From assembly GCF_020164785.1 (NCBI RefSeq), contig NZ_JAIUGX010000003.1, positions 1-64,000 on the forward strand: DNA of 64,000 nucleotides. The letters are read 5' to 3'. A model generated the notes under the pieces. The model saw nothing but the letters and a program-made list of their open reading frames with translations. It ran no database searches and had not been told where the DNA came from. A program made the translations under genes and the position numbers. This DNA is from Mesorhizobium sp. ES1-1 (lineage in GTDB: Bacteria; Pseudomonadota; Alphaproteobacteria; Rhizobiales; Rhizobiaceae). Below are positions 53,379 to 63,932 of the stretch, piece by piece; positions within the stretch are counted from its first letter, which is position 1, and each line of letters begins with the position of its first letter.

Positions 53379-54458
53379 TCAATTCATTGGTGGCCGCGGA
53401 CGGGGGAGCGGGACGCCGATCTCGGGCGTCGAGGTGAAGGCATTCATCGAGGCCGGTAATGCGTTGCCACCGGTCGTGATCGGGGGCGGCGGAGCCGCTT
53501 CGGGTTCGGACGCCGCGACCGCCGCTGAGCCGCCGCGATAGGTCGCGGCCTCGGCCGAAACCGGCCCCGGCGCGTCGAGTACCGCGCGGCATTCCCTGGG
53601 CAGGTTCGCCATGGTCATCAGGTCGCGGGCTTTCGGCGCATCCGGGTTCTTGTTGGGGCGCCACGGCTCCTGCGTGAACCACCATGCCAAGGGCTTGCCG
53701 CAGCCATCGTCGGCCGGGGTCGTTTCCTGCGCCTTGCAGCCGGGCGATCCGGGCTGGCAGCCGATGCGCATGTGGAAATGATAGTCATGCCCCCAGAAGG
53801 GCCGAACCTTGCGCAGCCAGGTCCGGTCGCCCCGCACGGTGTCGCACAGCTTCTTCTTGATGCCCGGATTGACCAGGATGCGCTCGACCTGCGGGTAGCT
53901 CGCTGCGCGCCGAAGCAATCGGGTATGCGCAGGCGTCCACAACGCGTCCTTCACCAGATGCGTCTTCTCGTCGACCATCAAGGTGGCGCTGATGCTTTCG
54001 CGTTGCGCCATCGACAGTGGCCGGCTTGGCATCGGGGTCAGCCAGATGTCGGCGTCGAGCCCGATCTGGTGCGATGCATGGCCAGACGTCATCGGACCGC
54101 CTCGGGGCTGCGAAATGTCGCCGATCAGCAGGCCCGGCCAGCCATCGGCGGTGGCGTCGCGCGACAATCTTTCGATCAGCGCAATCAAAGCCGGATGACC
54201 CCAGCGGCGGTTGCGCGATGGCCGCATCACCTCCCAGGTAGGGCCGTCCATGGGAATGGCGACGCCGCCGGCGAAACAGCCCTTGGAGTAGAAGCCTATC
54301 GATTGCGCCGCGGTCACGGCCGGCAGTTTCCTGGCGCCGAACAGGTCTTTAGCCCGCTCCTCGGCAGCCGCCGGCTGCATGGCAAGACCAGCCAGGGCGA
54401 GCACGCCAAGGGCGGCCGCCCGCAATGATGTCCCGCCAAACCGCATCGCTGTCTTCAT
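53379..54458 (-). CDS. mepA: Penicillin-insensitive murein endopeptidase
   Basis: 359 residues. Signal peptide ([18 protein letters not shown]), then the MepA LAS-peptidase fold: [27 protein letters not shown] (zinc ligands H and D) and [11 protein letters not shown]. It cleaves D-Ala-mDAP cross-links in the periplasm. The last 50 residues are a proline-rich tail ([15 protein letters not shown]) not seen in E. coli MepA. ATG 54458 is used; TTG 54461 precedes it. Confidence 0.94.
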   Translation of the reverse strand: MKTAMRFGGTSLRAAALGVLALAGLAMQPAAAEERAKDLFGARKLPAVTAAQSIGFYSKGCFAGGVAIPMDGPTWEVMRPSRNRRWGHPALIALIERLSRDATADGWPGLLIGDISQPRGGPMTSGHASHQIGLDADIWLTPMPSRPLSMAQRESISATLMVDEKTHLVKDALWTPAHTRLLRRAASYPQVERILVNPGIKKKLCDTVRGDRTWLRKVRPFWGHDYHFHMRIGCQPGSPGCKAQETTPADDGCGKPLAWWFTQEPWRPNKNPDAPKARDLMTMANLPRECRAVLDAPGPVSAEAATYRGGSAAVAASEPEAAPPPPITTGGNALPASMNAFTSTPEIGVPLPRPRPPMN

Positions 54459-54521
54459 CAACCCGGGTCCTCATGGCAATCGCGGCCGAATCATAACACG
54501 CAGTGCCCTCGGCTTCGACCG

Positions 54522-55424
54522 TCAGCGCTTTATCGGGCTGCGTGCCTCGCCGTCGCGCCAACAGCCGCTTGCCCACATATGATCGAGGGCCGCGCGGTAA
54601 TCGGGAAAGCGAAAGCGGTAGCCCGCCGCCTTGATCGCCACGTTGGCGACGCGTTTGTTCTCGCCATAGAAGGACCGCGCCATGGGCGAAAGTTGGGCGG
54701 CGTCGAAGGGAATTTCGGGGGGCGGCTCGACGCCCATCAGCGACGCGGCATAGGCGACGACATCCTGCGGCGGCGCCGGCTCGTCATCGGTGACGTTGAA
54801 GATACCGCCCGTATTGTCTGAAATGAGCTGCCACAACGCGCCCGCAATGTCGTCGCAATGGATGCGGTTGAACACCTGGCCGGGTTTGACCAGGCGCCGC
54901 GCCGTACCGTTTTCGACATTGACCAAAGCGTTGCGGCCGGGACCGTAAATGCCTGACAGGCGCAGGATCGCCACCGGCAGGCCGAGATTCCTGCCCAGTT
55001 GCAGCCACTCCGTCTCGGCCTTAACGCGCATCACCGAGCGCTTCGACACCGGCCGGCATTGCGCCGTCTCGTCGACCCATGCGCCGTCATGATTGCCGTA
55101 GACACCGACCGTGGAGAGATAGCCGATCCATTGCAGGGCTGGCATCCGCTGCATGATCGCGGCGCGACCGGCGTCGAGAACGGGATCGCCGGCCTCCTCC
55201 GGCCCGACCGAGACCAGCAGATGCGTCGTCTGCTCCAGCGCGGCGCCGGCCTCGTCGGTCAGCGCGCCGTCGAACAGCAGAGGGGCGACGCCGACATTGC
55301 GCAGTGTCTCGAATTTCTCCGGAGAGCGCGTCGTGCCGAAGATCGTCGCTGCGCTCTCATTGGCGAGGGCAAAGGCCTTGCCGGAATAGCCGGCACCGAA
55401 GATGAAGATGCGTTTTCCGCTCAT
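54522..55424 (-). CDS. NAD-dependent epimerase/SDR-type protein
   Basis: 300 residues of extended-SDR type: [14 protein letters not shown] (glycine-rich NAD site, YeeZ-like), [12 protein letters not shown] and [13 protein letters not shown]. The YxxxK catalytic pair is not obvious, as in the YeeZ-like subgroup. It overlaps the queG stop by four bases and is translated with it. Function unknown. Confidence 0.85.
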   Translation of the reverse strand: MSGKRIFIFGAGYSGKAFALANESAATIFGTTRSPEKFETLRNVGVAPLLFDGALTDEAGAALEQTTHLLVSVGPEEAGDPVLDAGRAAIMQRMPALQWIGYLSTVGVYGNHDGAWVDETAQCRPVSKRSVMRVKAETEWLQLGRNLGLPVAILRLSGIYGPGRNALVNVENGTARRLVKPGQVFNRIHCDDIAGALWQLISDNTGGIFNVTDDEPAPPQDVVAYAASLMGVEPPPEIPFDAAQLSPMARSFYGENKRVANVAIKAAGYRFRFPDYRAALDHMWASGCWRDGEARSPIKR

Positions 55425-56575
55425 GCAAATGCCCTGGTTGGCCGCGACAGACGCCATTCCTCCCGGACAGTGTCGTCGCTTTCGGTGTTCAAGCCTGTTT
55501 CGGCCGTTTGCGAATATTCTGCATCGGAGACAAGCCGCGCCAGCGCCCATATCGCCGCGCCGCGCACCAGCGGCGAGCCATCGCCGAGCAAGGCGCGCAC
55601 GGCGCCGGCAAGCGTGGCATCGCCGGAATTGCCCGCGGCGATCAGCACGTTGCGGATGAAGCGGTCGCGGCCGATGCGCTTGACCGGCGAGCCGGAGAAG
55701 AAGGCGCGGAATGCCGTGTCGTCCAGTCGCAAAAGGTCGGCAAGTGCGGGCTCGCGCAGATCGTCGCGCGCGGCAAGTTTCGCTTCCGACGCCGCCCTGG
55801 CGAACTTGTTCCAGGGGCACGCGGCCAGGCAATCGTCGCAGCCATAGATGCGGTTGCCGATCGCCTCGCGGAATTCATGCGGGATCGGGCCCTTGTTCTC
55901 GATGGTGAGGTAGGAAATGCAGCGCCGCGCGTCGAGCCGGTACGGCGCCGGAAAGGCATCGGTCGGGCAAGCATCGAGACAGGCGCGGCAGGAGCCGCAA
56001 TGGTCGATCTCGGCCAGGTCGGGGGCCAGTTCGGCGGTCGTGAAGATCGTGCCAAGGAACAGCCAGGAGCCGTGCGCGCGGCTGACCAGATTGGTGTGCT
56101 TGCCTTGCCAGCCGAGCCCGGCGGCTGCCGCCAACGGCTTTTCCATGACGGGCGCCGTATCGACGAACACTTTCACATCGCCTCCGGCGCGCGCCACGAT
56201 CTTGCCGGCGATCTCCTTCAGCCGCCCCTTCATCACTTCGTGATAGTCGCGGTTCCTGGCGTAAACCGAGACGGCGCCCCTGTCGGGCCTGGCCAGCAGG
56301 TCGCGCGGATCATGGTCGGGGCCGTAATTCATCGCCAGGACGACGATCGAGCGCACCTCTGGCCAGAGCGTCGAAGGGACGCTGCGCCTTTCCAGCGTCT
56401 CGGCGATCCAGCCCATCGAACCGTGAAAACCGTCGGCGACGAATTCGGCCAGGCGGGCCGGGGCCAGCGGGATGGCATCGGGGGTGGTGACCGCGATGGC
56501 GTCGAAGCCGGCGCGCTGCGCCTCCGCGTCGATCAGCGCGCGCAGTTTCGCGGCGTCAGAAATCGAGGTCCGCAT
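55421..56575 (-). CDS. queG: Epoxyqueuosine reductase
   Basis: 384 residues; last step of tRNA queuosine synthesis, cobalamin-dependent. The two [4Fe-4S] clusters are seen as [12 protein letters not shown] and [16 protein letters not shown]-like C-terminal segment follows ([23 protein letters not shown]). The stop overlaps the SDR gene, and its start overlaps the GST gene end by 20 bp. Confidence 0.95.
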   Translation of the reverse strand: MRTSISDAAKLRALIDAEAQRAGFDAIAVTTPDAIPLAPARLAEFVADGFHGSMGWIAETLERRSVPSTLWPEVRSIVVLAMNYGPDHDPRDLLARPDRGAVSVYARNRDYHEVMKGRLKEIAGKIVARAGGDVKVFVDTAPVMEKPLAAAAGLGWQGKHTNLVSRAHGSWLFLGTIFTTAELAPDLAEIDHCGSCRACLDACPTDAFPAPYRLDARRCISYLTIENKGPIPHEFREAIGNRIYGCDDCLAACPWNKFARAASEAKLAARDDLREPALADLLRLDDTAFRAFFSGSPVKRIGRDRFIRNVLIAAGNSGDATLAGAVRALLGDGSPLVRGAAIWALARLVSDAEYSQTAETGLNTESDDTVREEWRLSRPTRAFA

Positions 56576-57248
56576 AATGCGACACCGGCGACAGGCCGCG
56601 CACGCGGTCGGTCAGGAGCGGCCGGAAGGAGGGCCGGGATTTGACCCGCGTGTACCATTCGCGCGCGGCGGCGTGTTCGCGCCAGTCGATCTCGCCCAGA
56701 TAGTCGAGCACCGACAAGGTCCCCGCCGCTGCGAGATCGGCATAGGTGACCCTCGATCCGGCAAGCCAGTGGCGGGTGCCGGCAAGCCAGTTGGTGTATT
56801 TCATATGCTGGCGGATGTTGGCCCGCGCCGCGCGGATGGCGCCGGAATCGGGCGAGCCGCCACCGGCCGTTTCCGGCATGATCGGCTTCAGCACGCGTTC
56901 GCGCACCAGATGCCGTGTCACCTCGCTCTCGGCCTTGTTGAGATACCAGTCGGTCAGCCGGCGGATTTCGGCGCGCTGCATGGGGTCCTCGGCAAACAGC
57001 CGCTTGTCGCGCTTCAGGACGCCGCGCGTCTCGTCGAGATATTCGGCGATCACGGTCGCGCCGACGATGGGCACGTCGCCCTCGGCAAGCAAAATGGGCA
57101 GCGTGCCGGCAGGATTGAGCGCCAGGAACTCCTTGCGCCGGGTCCACGGCTTTTCTTCGATAAGCGCCAGCTCCTCGCCATACTCGCCGAAGGCGAGGCG
57201 GACGAAGCGGCAAGTGGCGAACATGGGATGGTGGAAAAGCGTCAGCAT
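56556..57248 (-). CDS. Glutathione S-transferase family protein
   Basis: 230 residues: N-terminal thioredoxin-like domain ([38 protein letters not shown]) and an all-helical C-terminal domain. A cysteine rather than serine sits near the expected active site (TCRF), as in omega/beta-like GSTs. It is upstream of queG in a three-gene overlapping operon (GST-queG-SDR). ATG 57248. Confidence 0.9.
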   Translation of the reverse strand: MLTLFHHPMFATCRFVRLAFGEYGEELALIEEKPWTRRKEFLALNPAGTLPILLAEGDVPIVGATVIAEYLDETRGVLKRDKRLFAEDPMQRAEIRRLTDWYLNKAESEVTRHLVRERVLKPIMPETAGGGSPDSGAIRAARANIRQHMKYTNWLAGTRHWLAGSRVTYADLAAAGTLSVLDYLGEIDWREHAAAREWYTRVKSRPSFRPLLTDRVRGLSPVSHYADLDF

Positions 57249-57407
57249 GGTTCCGCAATGATAAAGCACACTGGCGAATCGCCGGGCGCACCGGTAAGTC
57301 TTGGCCGCCCGGTTAGCGGGCCGTCAGGGTGTTGCGACCTATAGGGGCAGTTCAACGCCATGACAAGCAAGCCATTCTGTCAGCCATCGCGCTAATCCGA
57401 GGTAGAA

Positions 57408-58214
57408 ATGGAATCCCAGACCATCGTCGAAGCCCTGCTGCTCGGCCTGTTGGAAGGGCTGACCGAATTCATCCCGGTTTCGTCGACCGGCCATATCCTG
57501 CTCGCCGGGCATTTCCTCGGCTTCCACTCGACCGGCAAGGCCTTCGAGATCCTCATCCAGCTCGGCGCCATCCTGGCGATCCTCAGCGTCTATTTCCGCC
57601 GCCTGTGGCAGATGCTGCTCGAGCTGCCGCATGACCGGCTGACGCGCCACTTCGTCATTGGCATCCTCATCGCCTTCCTGCCCGCCGCGATCATCGGCGC
57701 GCTGGCGCATGATTTCATCAAGACGGTGCTGTTCGAATCGCCCAGGCTGATCTGCATCATGTTGATCATCGGCGGCGTCGTGCTGCTGGCGGTGGACCGC
57801 ATGAACCTGAAGCCGGTCTACCGCGACGTCGAACGGTTCCCGACGCGGCTCTACCTGCAGATCGGATTGTTCCAGTGCCTGTCGCTGATCCCGGGCACCT
57901 CGCGCTCCGGCTCGACCATCGTCGGAGCGCTGCTTCTGGGCGTCGACAAGCGGGCGGCGGCGGAATTTTCCTTCTTCCTCGCCATTCCGACAATGGTCGG
58001 CGCCTTCGCCTTCGACCTGTTCAAGAACCGCAACGTGCTGACCACGGCCGATTTGCCGATCATCGCCATCGGCTTCGTCGCCGCCTTCGTCACGGCGCTG
58101 GTGGTGGTGCGCTACCTGCTCGATTACGTCTCGCGCAATGGCTACTCGCTGTTCGGCTGGTGGCGGCTGGTGGTGGGGATCGTCGGGCTGGCGGCGTTGT
58201 TCATCTGGGGGTGA
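57408..58214 (+). CDS. uppP: Undecaprenyl-diphosphatase
   Basis: 268-residue membrane protein that recycles the peptidoglycan carrier lipid. It has both BacA/UppP signatures: [14 protein letters not shown] (residues about 17-30) and PGTSRSGST with the catalytic arginine and serine. It also confers bacitracin tolerance. It is divergent from the GST gene. Confidence 0.96.
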   Translation: MESQTIVEALLLGLLEGLTEFIPVSSTGHILLAGHFLGFHSTGKAFEILIQLGAILAILSVYFRRLWQMLLELPHDRLTRHFVIGILIAFLPAAIIGALAHDFIKTVLFESPRLICIMLIIGGVVLLAVDRMNLKPVYRDVERFPTRLYLQIGLFQCLSLIPGTSRSGSTIVGALLLGVDKRAAAEFSFFLAIPTMVGAFAFDLFKNRNVLTTADLPIIAIGFVAAFVTALVVVRYLLDYVSRNGYSLFGWWRLVVGIVGLAALFIWG

Positions 58215-58235
58215 GGAGCGGTCCGCGAAGCGGAT

Positions 58236-58310
58236 GGAAAGCCAATTGCTTGGCTTTCCGAATGACGAACGCCCCGAGCCAGCGAAGGGCGAGCAACGCC
58301 CGTCAGTGAC
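58236..58310. repeat. Small intergenic hairpin element
   Basis: A perfect 8-bp stem GGAAAGCC/GGCTTTCC at 58236-58259 is followed by a GC-rich half-palindromic stretch (58270-58310). It lies between convergent uppP and yraN. Without a T-run it is a weak terminator at best. Confidence 0.5.
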
Positions 58311-58316
58311 CCCCTC

Positions 58317-58694
58317 TCAATTCCGTCCATAAAACGCATTCTCGACATGCACCGGCCAGCGCCAGGGCAGGACCGCGACCATGTCGAAGCGCATCGACAG
58401 TCTGCCGTAATCGGGCTGGCGCGACAGCCATAGGTCGCCGGCGGCTTCGATGCGGCGTTCCGATTCGTGGGCGATCGCCTCCATCGCCTCGATCAGCGTG
58501 CGGCGGGCCTTGACCTCGACGAACAGCACGAGGTCGCCGCGCCGCGCGATCAGGTCGATCTCGCCGAAGCGCGTGCGATGACGGCGCGCCAGGATGCGGT
58601 AGCCCTTCAGCATGAGCGCCATTGCGGCCAGCCATTCGCCGCGATGGCCGCGCCGATAGGCCTTCTGGCGGCTGGCGCTCGGGCGCTCAGCCAC
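58317..58694 (-). CDS. YraN-family (UPF0102) nuclease-like protein
   Basis: 125 residues with the restriction-endonuclease-like pattern [21 protein letters not shown] (D and ExK of the PD-(D/E)XK core). The GTG start 58694 follows GGGAGAAG with six bases spacing and gives the usual N-terminus [18 protein letters not shown] 58733 is the alternative. It lies downstream of rsmI in the same orientation, the usual rsmI-yraN arrangement. Confidence 0.88.
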   Translation of the reverse strand: MAERPSASRQKAYRRGHRGEWLAAMALMLKGYRILARRHRTRFGEIDLIARRGDLVLFVEVKARRTLIEAMEAIAHESERRIEAAGDLWLSRQPDYGRLSMRFDMVAVLPWRWPVHVENAFYGRN

Positions 58695-58781
58695 TGCCAA
58701 CTTCTCCCAGATCCAGTTTGACCATGGTCTCATCCCTAACCCGGTTTCGATCTCTTGCGTTTGCTGACCATCGACTCGGGA

Positions 58782-59693
58782 TCATGATCTGTCCTTGAGC
58801 TCCAGCAGCCGCCGGTAGAGCGCCTGCTTCTGGCCGCCGGTCATCTTCGCCGCCTCGGCCGCTGCCTTGGACGCCGGCATTTCCGCGGCCAGCGACAGTA
58901 GCAGACGATCGATGTCGGCGGGTTCGTCCGCTTTGGCCTCGGCCGGACCGACGCAGACGACGATCTCGCCCTTCGGCGTGTCGGCGGCGGCATAATGGTC
59001 GGCCAGAGCCTGCAGCGTGCCGGTGCGCATCTCCTCGAACGTCTTGGTCAATTCACGGCCGATGGCGGCCTTGCGCGCGCCGCCGAGCGCCTCGACCATG
59101 GCGCCAAGGCTTTCGGCCAGCCGGCGCGGCGATTCAAAGAAGATCAGCGTCGCCGGTACGGATTTCAGCGCCTCCAGCCTTGTCAGCCGCTGTGCCGACT
59201 TCACCGGCAGGAAGCCAGCGAACAGGAACGCGTCGGACGGCAGGCCGGATGCGGTCAGGGCGGCGAGCGGCGCCGACGGGCCCGGGATCGGCACGACGCG
59301 AATGCCCTGGTCAAGCGCCTCGCCGACCAGCCGGTAGCCCGGATCCGACACCAGCGGCGTGCCGGCGTCGGAGATCAACGCGACGCTCTTTCCGCCCTGG
59401 AGCGCCGCGATCAGTTTCGGCCCGGCCTCACCGGCATTGTGCTCGTGATAGGCAGTGGTTCGGCGGCGGATGCCGTAGCGGTCGAGCAGGACGCGCGACA
59501 CCCTCGTGTCCTCGCAGGCGACGATATCGGCGGCGGCCAGCGTTTCCAGGGCCCGTAGCGTGATATCGGCCAGATTGCCGATCGGCGTCGCCACCAGATA
59601 GAGCGCCGCCTCAAGCGGCCGCGCCGCGATTTCGGCCTGGCCGACCACATAGCTGCGCTTGCCCGTCTCGACGGTCACTGATGGCTTCTCCAT
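58782..59693 (-). CDS. rsmI: 16S rRNA (cytidine-1402-2'-O) methyltransferase
   Basis: 303 residues of the tetrapyrrole-methylase-like fold: LYLVATPIGNLADITLRAL, ACEDTRVSRVLL, ALISDAGTPLVSDPGYRL and IPGPSAPLAAL. Methylates the P-site cytidine of 16S rRNA. ATG 59693 is used; the frame extends to 59762. Confidence 0.95.
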   Translation of the reverse strand: MEKPSVTVETGKRSYVVGQAEIAARPLEAALYLVATPIGNLADITLRALETLAAADIVACEDTRVSRVLLDRYGIRRRTTAYHEHNAGEAGPKLIAALQGGKSVALISDAGTPLVSDPGYRLVGEALDQGIRVVPIPGPSAPLAALTASGLPSDAFLFAGFLPVKSAQRLTRLEALKSVPATLIFFESPRRLAESLGAMVEALGGARKAAIGRELTKTFEEMRTGTLQALADHYAAADTPKGEIVVCVGPAEAKADEPADIDRLLLSLAAEMPASKAAAEAAKMTGGQKQALYRRLLELKDRS

Positions 59694-59820
59694 TCGGCCC
59701 TGTTTGGCACGGCTGGCGGCGGCTTGCAAAGCAGATGGAAGCGAGCGCCATTCCTTCGCCATAGTAGGGAACGAAACCGTCGATGGCAGATTAGCCCCTG
59801 ATTCCGCGGAGGACAGGATG

Positions 59821-60006
59821 ATGGACAGCTTGGCGATTCAGGACGTTTTCGAACCCTACTATGCTGGCCGCGACCGCGCTGCCGCCCCAAAGGACAAGCG
59901 GACGGCTTCGAAGGTGGATTGCAGCCCGATCCGACCGGCCGCAGGCGCCTTGCCGACCAATGTCACCCTTTCCGACAACGAACCCGACAGCACGACGGAG
60001 CACTGA
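59821..60006 (+). CDS. Small hypothetical protein
   Basis: 61 residues (MDSLAIQDVFEPYYAGRDRAA...), hydrophilic, no recognised domain. GGAGG lies eight bases upstream of ATG 59821 (ATG 59818 also possible). Eight bases separate it from the next small gene; the two look like a pair. Confidence 0.55.
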   Translation: MDSLAIQDVFEPYYAGRDRAAAPKDKRTASKVDCSPIRPAAGALPTNVTLSDNEPDSTTEH

Positions 60007-60013
60007 CCGGACG

Positions 60014-60202
60014 ATGCCCAATCGCTTCGATATCTTCATCACCCGTCTCGAGACGAAGACAGCACGCAACGGCGTGCCGCTCCCCCCGATGGGCGGCCAG
60101 CACCGCGCCCGCCGCGACAAGATCGGCGCCAAGCCGGGTCGCTCCGGCGAGTCGCTGGCCGAGAAGAGCCGCTCCAAACACCGCCAAAAGCATGACGCTT
60201 AG
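60014..60202 (+). CDS. Small basic hypothetical protein
   Basis: 62 residues, strongly basic (MPNRFDIFITRLETKTARNG... KSRSKHRQKHDA), probably nucleic-acid or ribosome associated, but no family recognised. It lies seven bases after the preceding small gene. Confidence 0.5.
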   Translation: MPNRFDIFITRLETKTARNGVPLPPMGGQHRARRDKIGAKPGRSGESLAEKSRSKHRQKHDA

Positions 60203-60251
60203 CCTCTCGAAGGGCGCGGTGGCATTGCGACTCTAAGAGGCGGAAAAGACT

Positions 60252-60575
60252 TCAAGTCAGGTATCGCGAAACGCGTGTTTCGAGAAGCCGCACCAAGGCT
60301 GGGTCCATGAATCGGTAATTGTCCGGGATATCGAGGCAGATGACGCGGGCCTTGCCCAGGCTTGTCCTGAATTTCGTCTGCATCTTCGCCCGATGCGCTT
60401 TTTCCATCACGAAGATGATATCGGCCCACGCCACCAGTTCATGAGTGAGTGGCGTATCGGCATCGTGGTTTGTCCCGGCCGATGTAACCTCGATATCTCG
60501 ACGCCGGGAAAACACCTGCTCGGCGGTCGGGCTGCGCAATCGGTTCTGGCTGCAGACGAACAGTATCTTTTTCAT
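60252..60575 (-). CDS. Low-molecular-weight protein tyrosine phosphatase-like protein
   Basis: 107 residues. It starts MKKILFVCSQNRLRSPTAEQVF, the LMW-PTP P-loop (C-x4-N-R-x-S-P-T), with VFSRRRDIEVTSAGT following. It lacks the usual DPY at the C-terminal side in standard form (LDIPDNYRFMDP), so it belongs to the divergent short subgroup with unknown substrate. Confidence 0.85.
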   Translation of the reverse strand: MKKILFVCSQNRLRSPTAEQVFSRRRDIEVTSAGTNHDADTPLTHELVAWADIIFVMEKAHRAKMQTKFRTSLGKARVICLDIPDNYRFMDPALVRLLETRVSRYLT

Positions 60576-60755
60576 GAGGCTGGCGCGCCAGGTCCCTTAG
60601 AGATGCCGGTCTTGGCTGAGCTCGCCGCAAGCGCCTCGACGAGGGGCGCCGCAAATGCCGGGATGAACGAAGGCAGGACCACGCCGGCCCTCATACAACT
60701 AACTCCGCCTTTGCAGAAGGCGAAATCATCGCACCAAACCGAGGGCCCGCCTGGC

Positions 60756-60932
60756 CTACCTGTTCGCCCAGACCAGACCGGCGAGGCCGACCAGCATGGT
60801 GAAGAGGCCGATATAAAGCCATTGCGACTGCCCGGTCATGAAGCTGCCGCCAACTACACCGATGCCTTGCAGAGCCCATAGGGCGCCGATGGCGAGCACA
60901 ATCAATGCCAGCAGATTTTTGGTCAGTCTCAC
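60756..60932 (-). CDS. Small two-helix membrane protein
   Basis: 58 residues from GTG 60932: a hydrophobic helix NLLALIVLAIGALWALQGIGVVGG followed by a second helix WLYIGLFTMLVGLAGLVWANR. This resembles short rhizobial membrane proteins of unknown function. The frame could start at 60986. Confidence 0.6.
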   Translation of the reverse strand: MRLTKNLLALIVLAIGALWALQGIGVVGGSFMTGQSQWLYIGLFTMLVGLAGLVWANR

Positions 60933-61241
60933 GGGCGGATCTCGCTTTCCAAGTCGATCGCTCACGGCAGTAATGGGGAGCTGCAAGAGCTCAAGGAACT
61001 CTCACAGTCACGTGGCCTTCTACTTGGATAGGATTGCCGGATATTGTCAAATGGACTGATGGAACGGGCGAAATTCCACTCGGCAATTCGTTCTCGCAGA
61101 CCGGAAAATCACTGACACACTGTTACCCGCCGACTCCAAACGTGTGCATCTGCCACGGAACTGCCAGCTGGGTGCCGCATTTCCTGCCTTATTTGCCACC
61201 AAACGGCTTGGGTCTGTCAAAAACGGAGCCACCCCCACCTG
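60933..61241. other. Intergenic region without a recognised feature
   Basis: 308 bases between a small membrane gene and the RlpA-like gene. It is AT-richer than average, with no convincing gene, repeat or promoter that I can support. A long minus-strand frame across it is a shadow of the RlpA-like gene. Confidence 0.4.
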
Positions 61242-61610
61242 ATGAAGATTATAAACCAGACCGCGCTTGTCGCGGTAACGATCGCTGCTGGCCTGATGGC
61301 CGGCGCCTCCACCACTCCCGCCAATGCCGCTGGCGGCCAGTGTGGCCGTGCTTCCTGGTATGCCCTGCACTCGAAGACGGCGTCGGGCGAGCGTATGAAC
61401 CCATCGGCACTGACCGCCGCGCACCGCACGCTGCCCTTCGGCACCAGGCTGCGGGTCACCAACCAGGGCAATGGTCGCAGCGTCGTGGTCCGCATCAACG
61501 ACCGGGGCCCCTTCATTCGCGGCCGGGTGCTCGACCTGTCGAAGGGCGCCGCCAATCAGCTCGGTTTCATCGGCTCCGGCCACACCGCCGTGTGCATGGC
61601 GCGCGTCTGA
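61242..61610 (+). CDS. RlpA-like double-psi beta-barrel protein
   Basis: 122 residues. Signal peptide ([18 protein letters not shown]) then the RlpA/DPBB domain: [40 protein letters not shown] and VRINDRGPF with the catalytic-type aspartate. RlpA enzymes are septal lytic transglycosylases; this copy lacks the SPOR domain that directs RlpA to the septum. Confidence 0.92.
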   Translation: MKIINQTALVAVTIAAGLMAGASTTPANAAGGQCGRASWYALHSKTASGERMNPSALTAAHRTLPFGTRLRVTNQGNGRSVVVRINDRGPFIRGRVLDLSKGAANQLGFIGSGHTAVCMARV

Positions 61611-61863
61611 GAGGACTTACCGGGGCTGGTGCCGCCTGTCCGGACCAGCCTCTCGGTAAACCAGCACGCGGCTCTCTTCGCACTCGCACATTGAGCCGGC
61701 GCCCCCCATCCCAGCCGATTTTCCGCGCATTTGAACGATCCCGGCCAATGGCTGCGTAACGTCACGTATTGCATCGCAGCAATTAGTTGTTACCTTCCCC
61801 GTGAGGCATCAAGGGCCGGCGCTGTCGTCTGCCCTTGCGTCGCAGGCGCCAGCGGGGTTCTCG

Positions 61864-63147
61864 ATGTTCTACCAGCTCTATGAGATGAACCACGCCGCAT
61901 TGCAGCCCGCCCGCGTTTATGCCGACGCCGTTCGCCTGTTCTACTCCAACCCGCTCAACCCGCTTGCCCATACGCCCTGGGGCCGTTCGATCGCAGCCAC
62001 GGCCGAGTTGTTCGAGCGCACGACGCGCCGTTACGGCAAGCCTGCCTTCGGACTGAGCAAGACCGTTGTCGACTGGAAGAGCGTCGACGTCACCGAGAAG
62101 ACGGTGTGGTCGAAGCCGTTCTGCAATCTGATCCGGTTCGAACGCGCCGTCGCTCCCGGGCGCAAGCCCGACCCGAAGCTGCTGATCGTGGCGCCGATGT
62201 CGGGCCACTATGCGACGCTGCTGCGCGGCACGGTCGAGGCGATGCTGCCCCATGCCGACGTGCACATCACGGACTGGACCGACGCGCGCATGGTGCCGCT
62301 CGCCGAAGGCGGTTTCGATCTCGACAATTATATCGACTATGTGATCGAGATCCTGCACGCGATGGGCCCCGACACGCATGTGATGGCGGTCTGCCAGCCA
62401 TCCGTGCCGGTGCTTGCCGCCGTTGCGCTGATGGAAACGCGCGGCGATCCATTCGTTCCTTCCACCATGACCCTCATGGGCGGACCGATCGACACGCGTC
62501 GCAACCCCACCGCGGTCAACATATTGGCGCAGGAAAAAGGCATCGACTGGTTCCGCGACAATGTCATCATGCAGGCGCCCTGGCCGGTGGCCGGCTTCGG
62601 CCGCGAGGTCTATCCGGGCTTCCTGCAGCTGTCGGGCTTCATGGGCATGAACCTCGACCGCCACATCACTGCCCACAAGGATTTCTTCGTTCACCTCGTG
62701 AAGCATGACGGTGACAATGCCGAGAAGCATCGCGATTTCTACGACGAGTATCTGGCGGTGATGGATTTGACAGCCGAATTCTACCTGCAGACCGTCGACA
62801 CGGTCTTCGTCCGCCAGGCCCTGCCCAAGGGCGAGATGACGCATCGCGGCACCAGGGTCGATCCGTCGGCAATCCGAAATGTCGCCCTCTTCACCGTCGA
62901 AGGCGAGAACGACGACATCTCCGGCTTGGGCCAGACCAAGGCGGCGCATGATCTGTGCCCCAACATTCCCGCCGACAGGCATGCCCATTACATGCAGCCG
63001 GCGGTCGGGCACTATGGCGTGTTTAACGGCTCGCGCTTTCGCTCCGAGATCGTGCCGCGCATCGTCGACTTCATCACCAGCTACGGTCGTCAGAACCGTG
63101 TCGCGGTCAAGCCGAGACTGGTCCGCGCGGCCAAGAAGCAGGCCTGA
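61864..63147 (+). CDS. phaZ: Intracellular polyhydroxyalkanoate depolymerase
   Basis: 427 residues. N-terminal MFYQLYEMNHAALQPARVYADA and central APMSGHYATLLRGTV are family hallmarks. The nucleophile is cysteine C177 in VMAVCQPSVP, as in the PhaZ1-like intracellular depolymerases, and a terminal histidine lies in the PAVGHYGVF box. It mobilises stored polyhydroxybutyrate. ATG 61864 is used, although the frame is open from a GTG at 61801. Confidence 0.95.
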   Translation: MFYQLYEMNHAALQPARVYADAVRLFYSNPLNPLAHTPWGRSIAATAELFERTTRRYGKPAFGLSKTVVDWKSVDVTEKTVWSKPFCNLIRFERAVAPGRKPDPKLLIVAPMSGHYATLLRGTVEAMLPHADVHITDWTDARMVPLAEGGFDLDNYIDYVIEILHAMGPDTHVMAVCQPSVPVLAAVALMETRGDPFVPSTMTLMGGPIDTRRNPTAVNILAQEKGIDWFRDNVIMQAPWPVAGFGREVYPGFLQLSGFMGMNLDRHITAHKDFFVHLVKHDGDNAEKHRDFYDEYLAVMDLTAEFYLQTVDTVFVRQALPKGEMTHRGTRVDPSAIRNVALFTVEGENDDISGLGQTKAAHDLCPNIPADRHAHYMQPAVGHYGVFNGSRFRSEIVPRIVDFITSYGRQNRVAVKPRLVRAAKKQA

Positions 63148-63314
63148 CCGACAGCCATTGGCTTGAAAAGATGCGATAATCGGCAATTCTGTTGCACAAT
63201 AGACGCTGTCCTGCCCTTCGGGTAACCATGCCGACAATACGTCCGTCGTCGTAATTGACACGGAGTGTAAATCCCCCTTAACCTTTCGTTAACAACAAGG
63301 GGCGAGCGGGGACA

Positions 63315-63932
63315 ATGATATCCTCATCAGTGGCGCGACGGCTGCGCTTGTGCGTGGCGACTGGGCTGGTAATGGCGGCGGGCTGGGCGGCGCCGGCCTT
63401 GGCGGCAGGGGCAATGGCGACGGGGGGCCTGACCTCGCAGCCGATCGGCCATTATGATTTCTGCAAGCTCAACCCCGGCGAATGCTCGATCCGCCCGGCC
63501 GATCTCGCGCCGGCAATGATGAGCGACGGGTTGATGAGCAAGCTGGTCAGCGTCACCGTCAAGGTCAATGCCGCCGTCAAGCCGATGAGCGACCTGGATA
63601 TCTACGGCAAGGATGAAGTCTGGGCCTATCCCGACAATGGCGTCGGCGACTGCGAGGACTACGTTCTGGAAAAGCGGCGCGACCTATCGCGGATGGGTGT
63701 CTCGCTTGCCGATCTTCTGATCACTGTGGTTCGCAAGCCCGACGGAGAAGGCCACGCCGTGCTGACCGTGCGCACCGACAAGGGCGACTATGTGCTCGAC
63801 AATTTGACCGACAGGGTCAAGGCATGGGATCAGACCGGCTACCGCTTCCTCAAGCGGCAAGCGATCGACAATACAGGCCGCTGGGTTTCTATCCGGGGTG
63901 GCCAGCAGATCCTGGTGGGCGCGGTTCGCTAA
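63315..63932 (+). CDS. Bacterial transglutaminase-like cysteine protease (BTLCP)
   Basis: 205 residues. Signal peptide (ATGLVMAAGWAAPALAA), then the BTLCP domain with the catalytic triad visible: C113 in GDCEDY, H147 in GHAVLTV and D162 in VLDNL. Family members such as LapG cleave periplasmic substrates of the c-di-GMP-controlled adhesin system, but the alphaproteobacterial short forms are mostly uncharacterised. Intact and complete; 68 bases remain to the window's end. Confidence 0.9.
   Translation: MISSSVARRLRLCVATGLVMAAGWAAPALAAGAMATGGLTSQPIGHYDFCKLNPGECSIRPADLAPAMMSDGLMSKLVSVTVKVNAAVKPMSDLDIYGKDEVWAYPDNGVGDCEDYVLEKRRDLSRMGVSLADLLITVVRKPDGEGHAVLTVRTDKGDYVLDNLTDRVKAWDQTGYRFLKRQAIDNTGRWVSIRGGQQILVGAVR

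Noticed and set aside
61783-63261. 492-codon minus-strand frame over phaZ
   Set aside because: Shadow frame; phaZ on the other strand is unambiguous.
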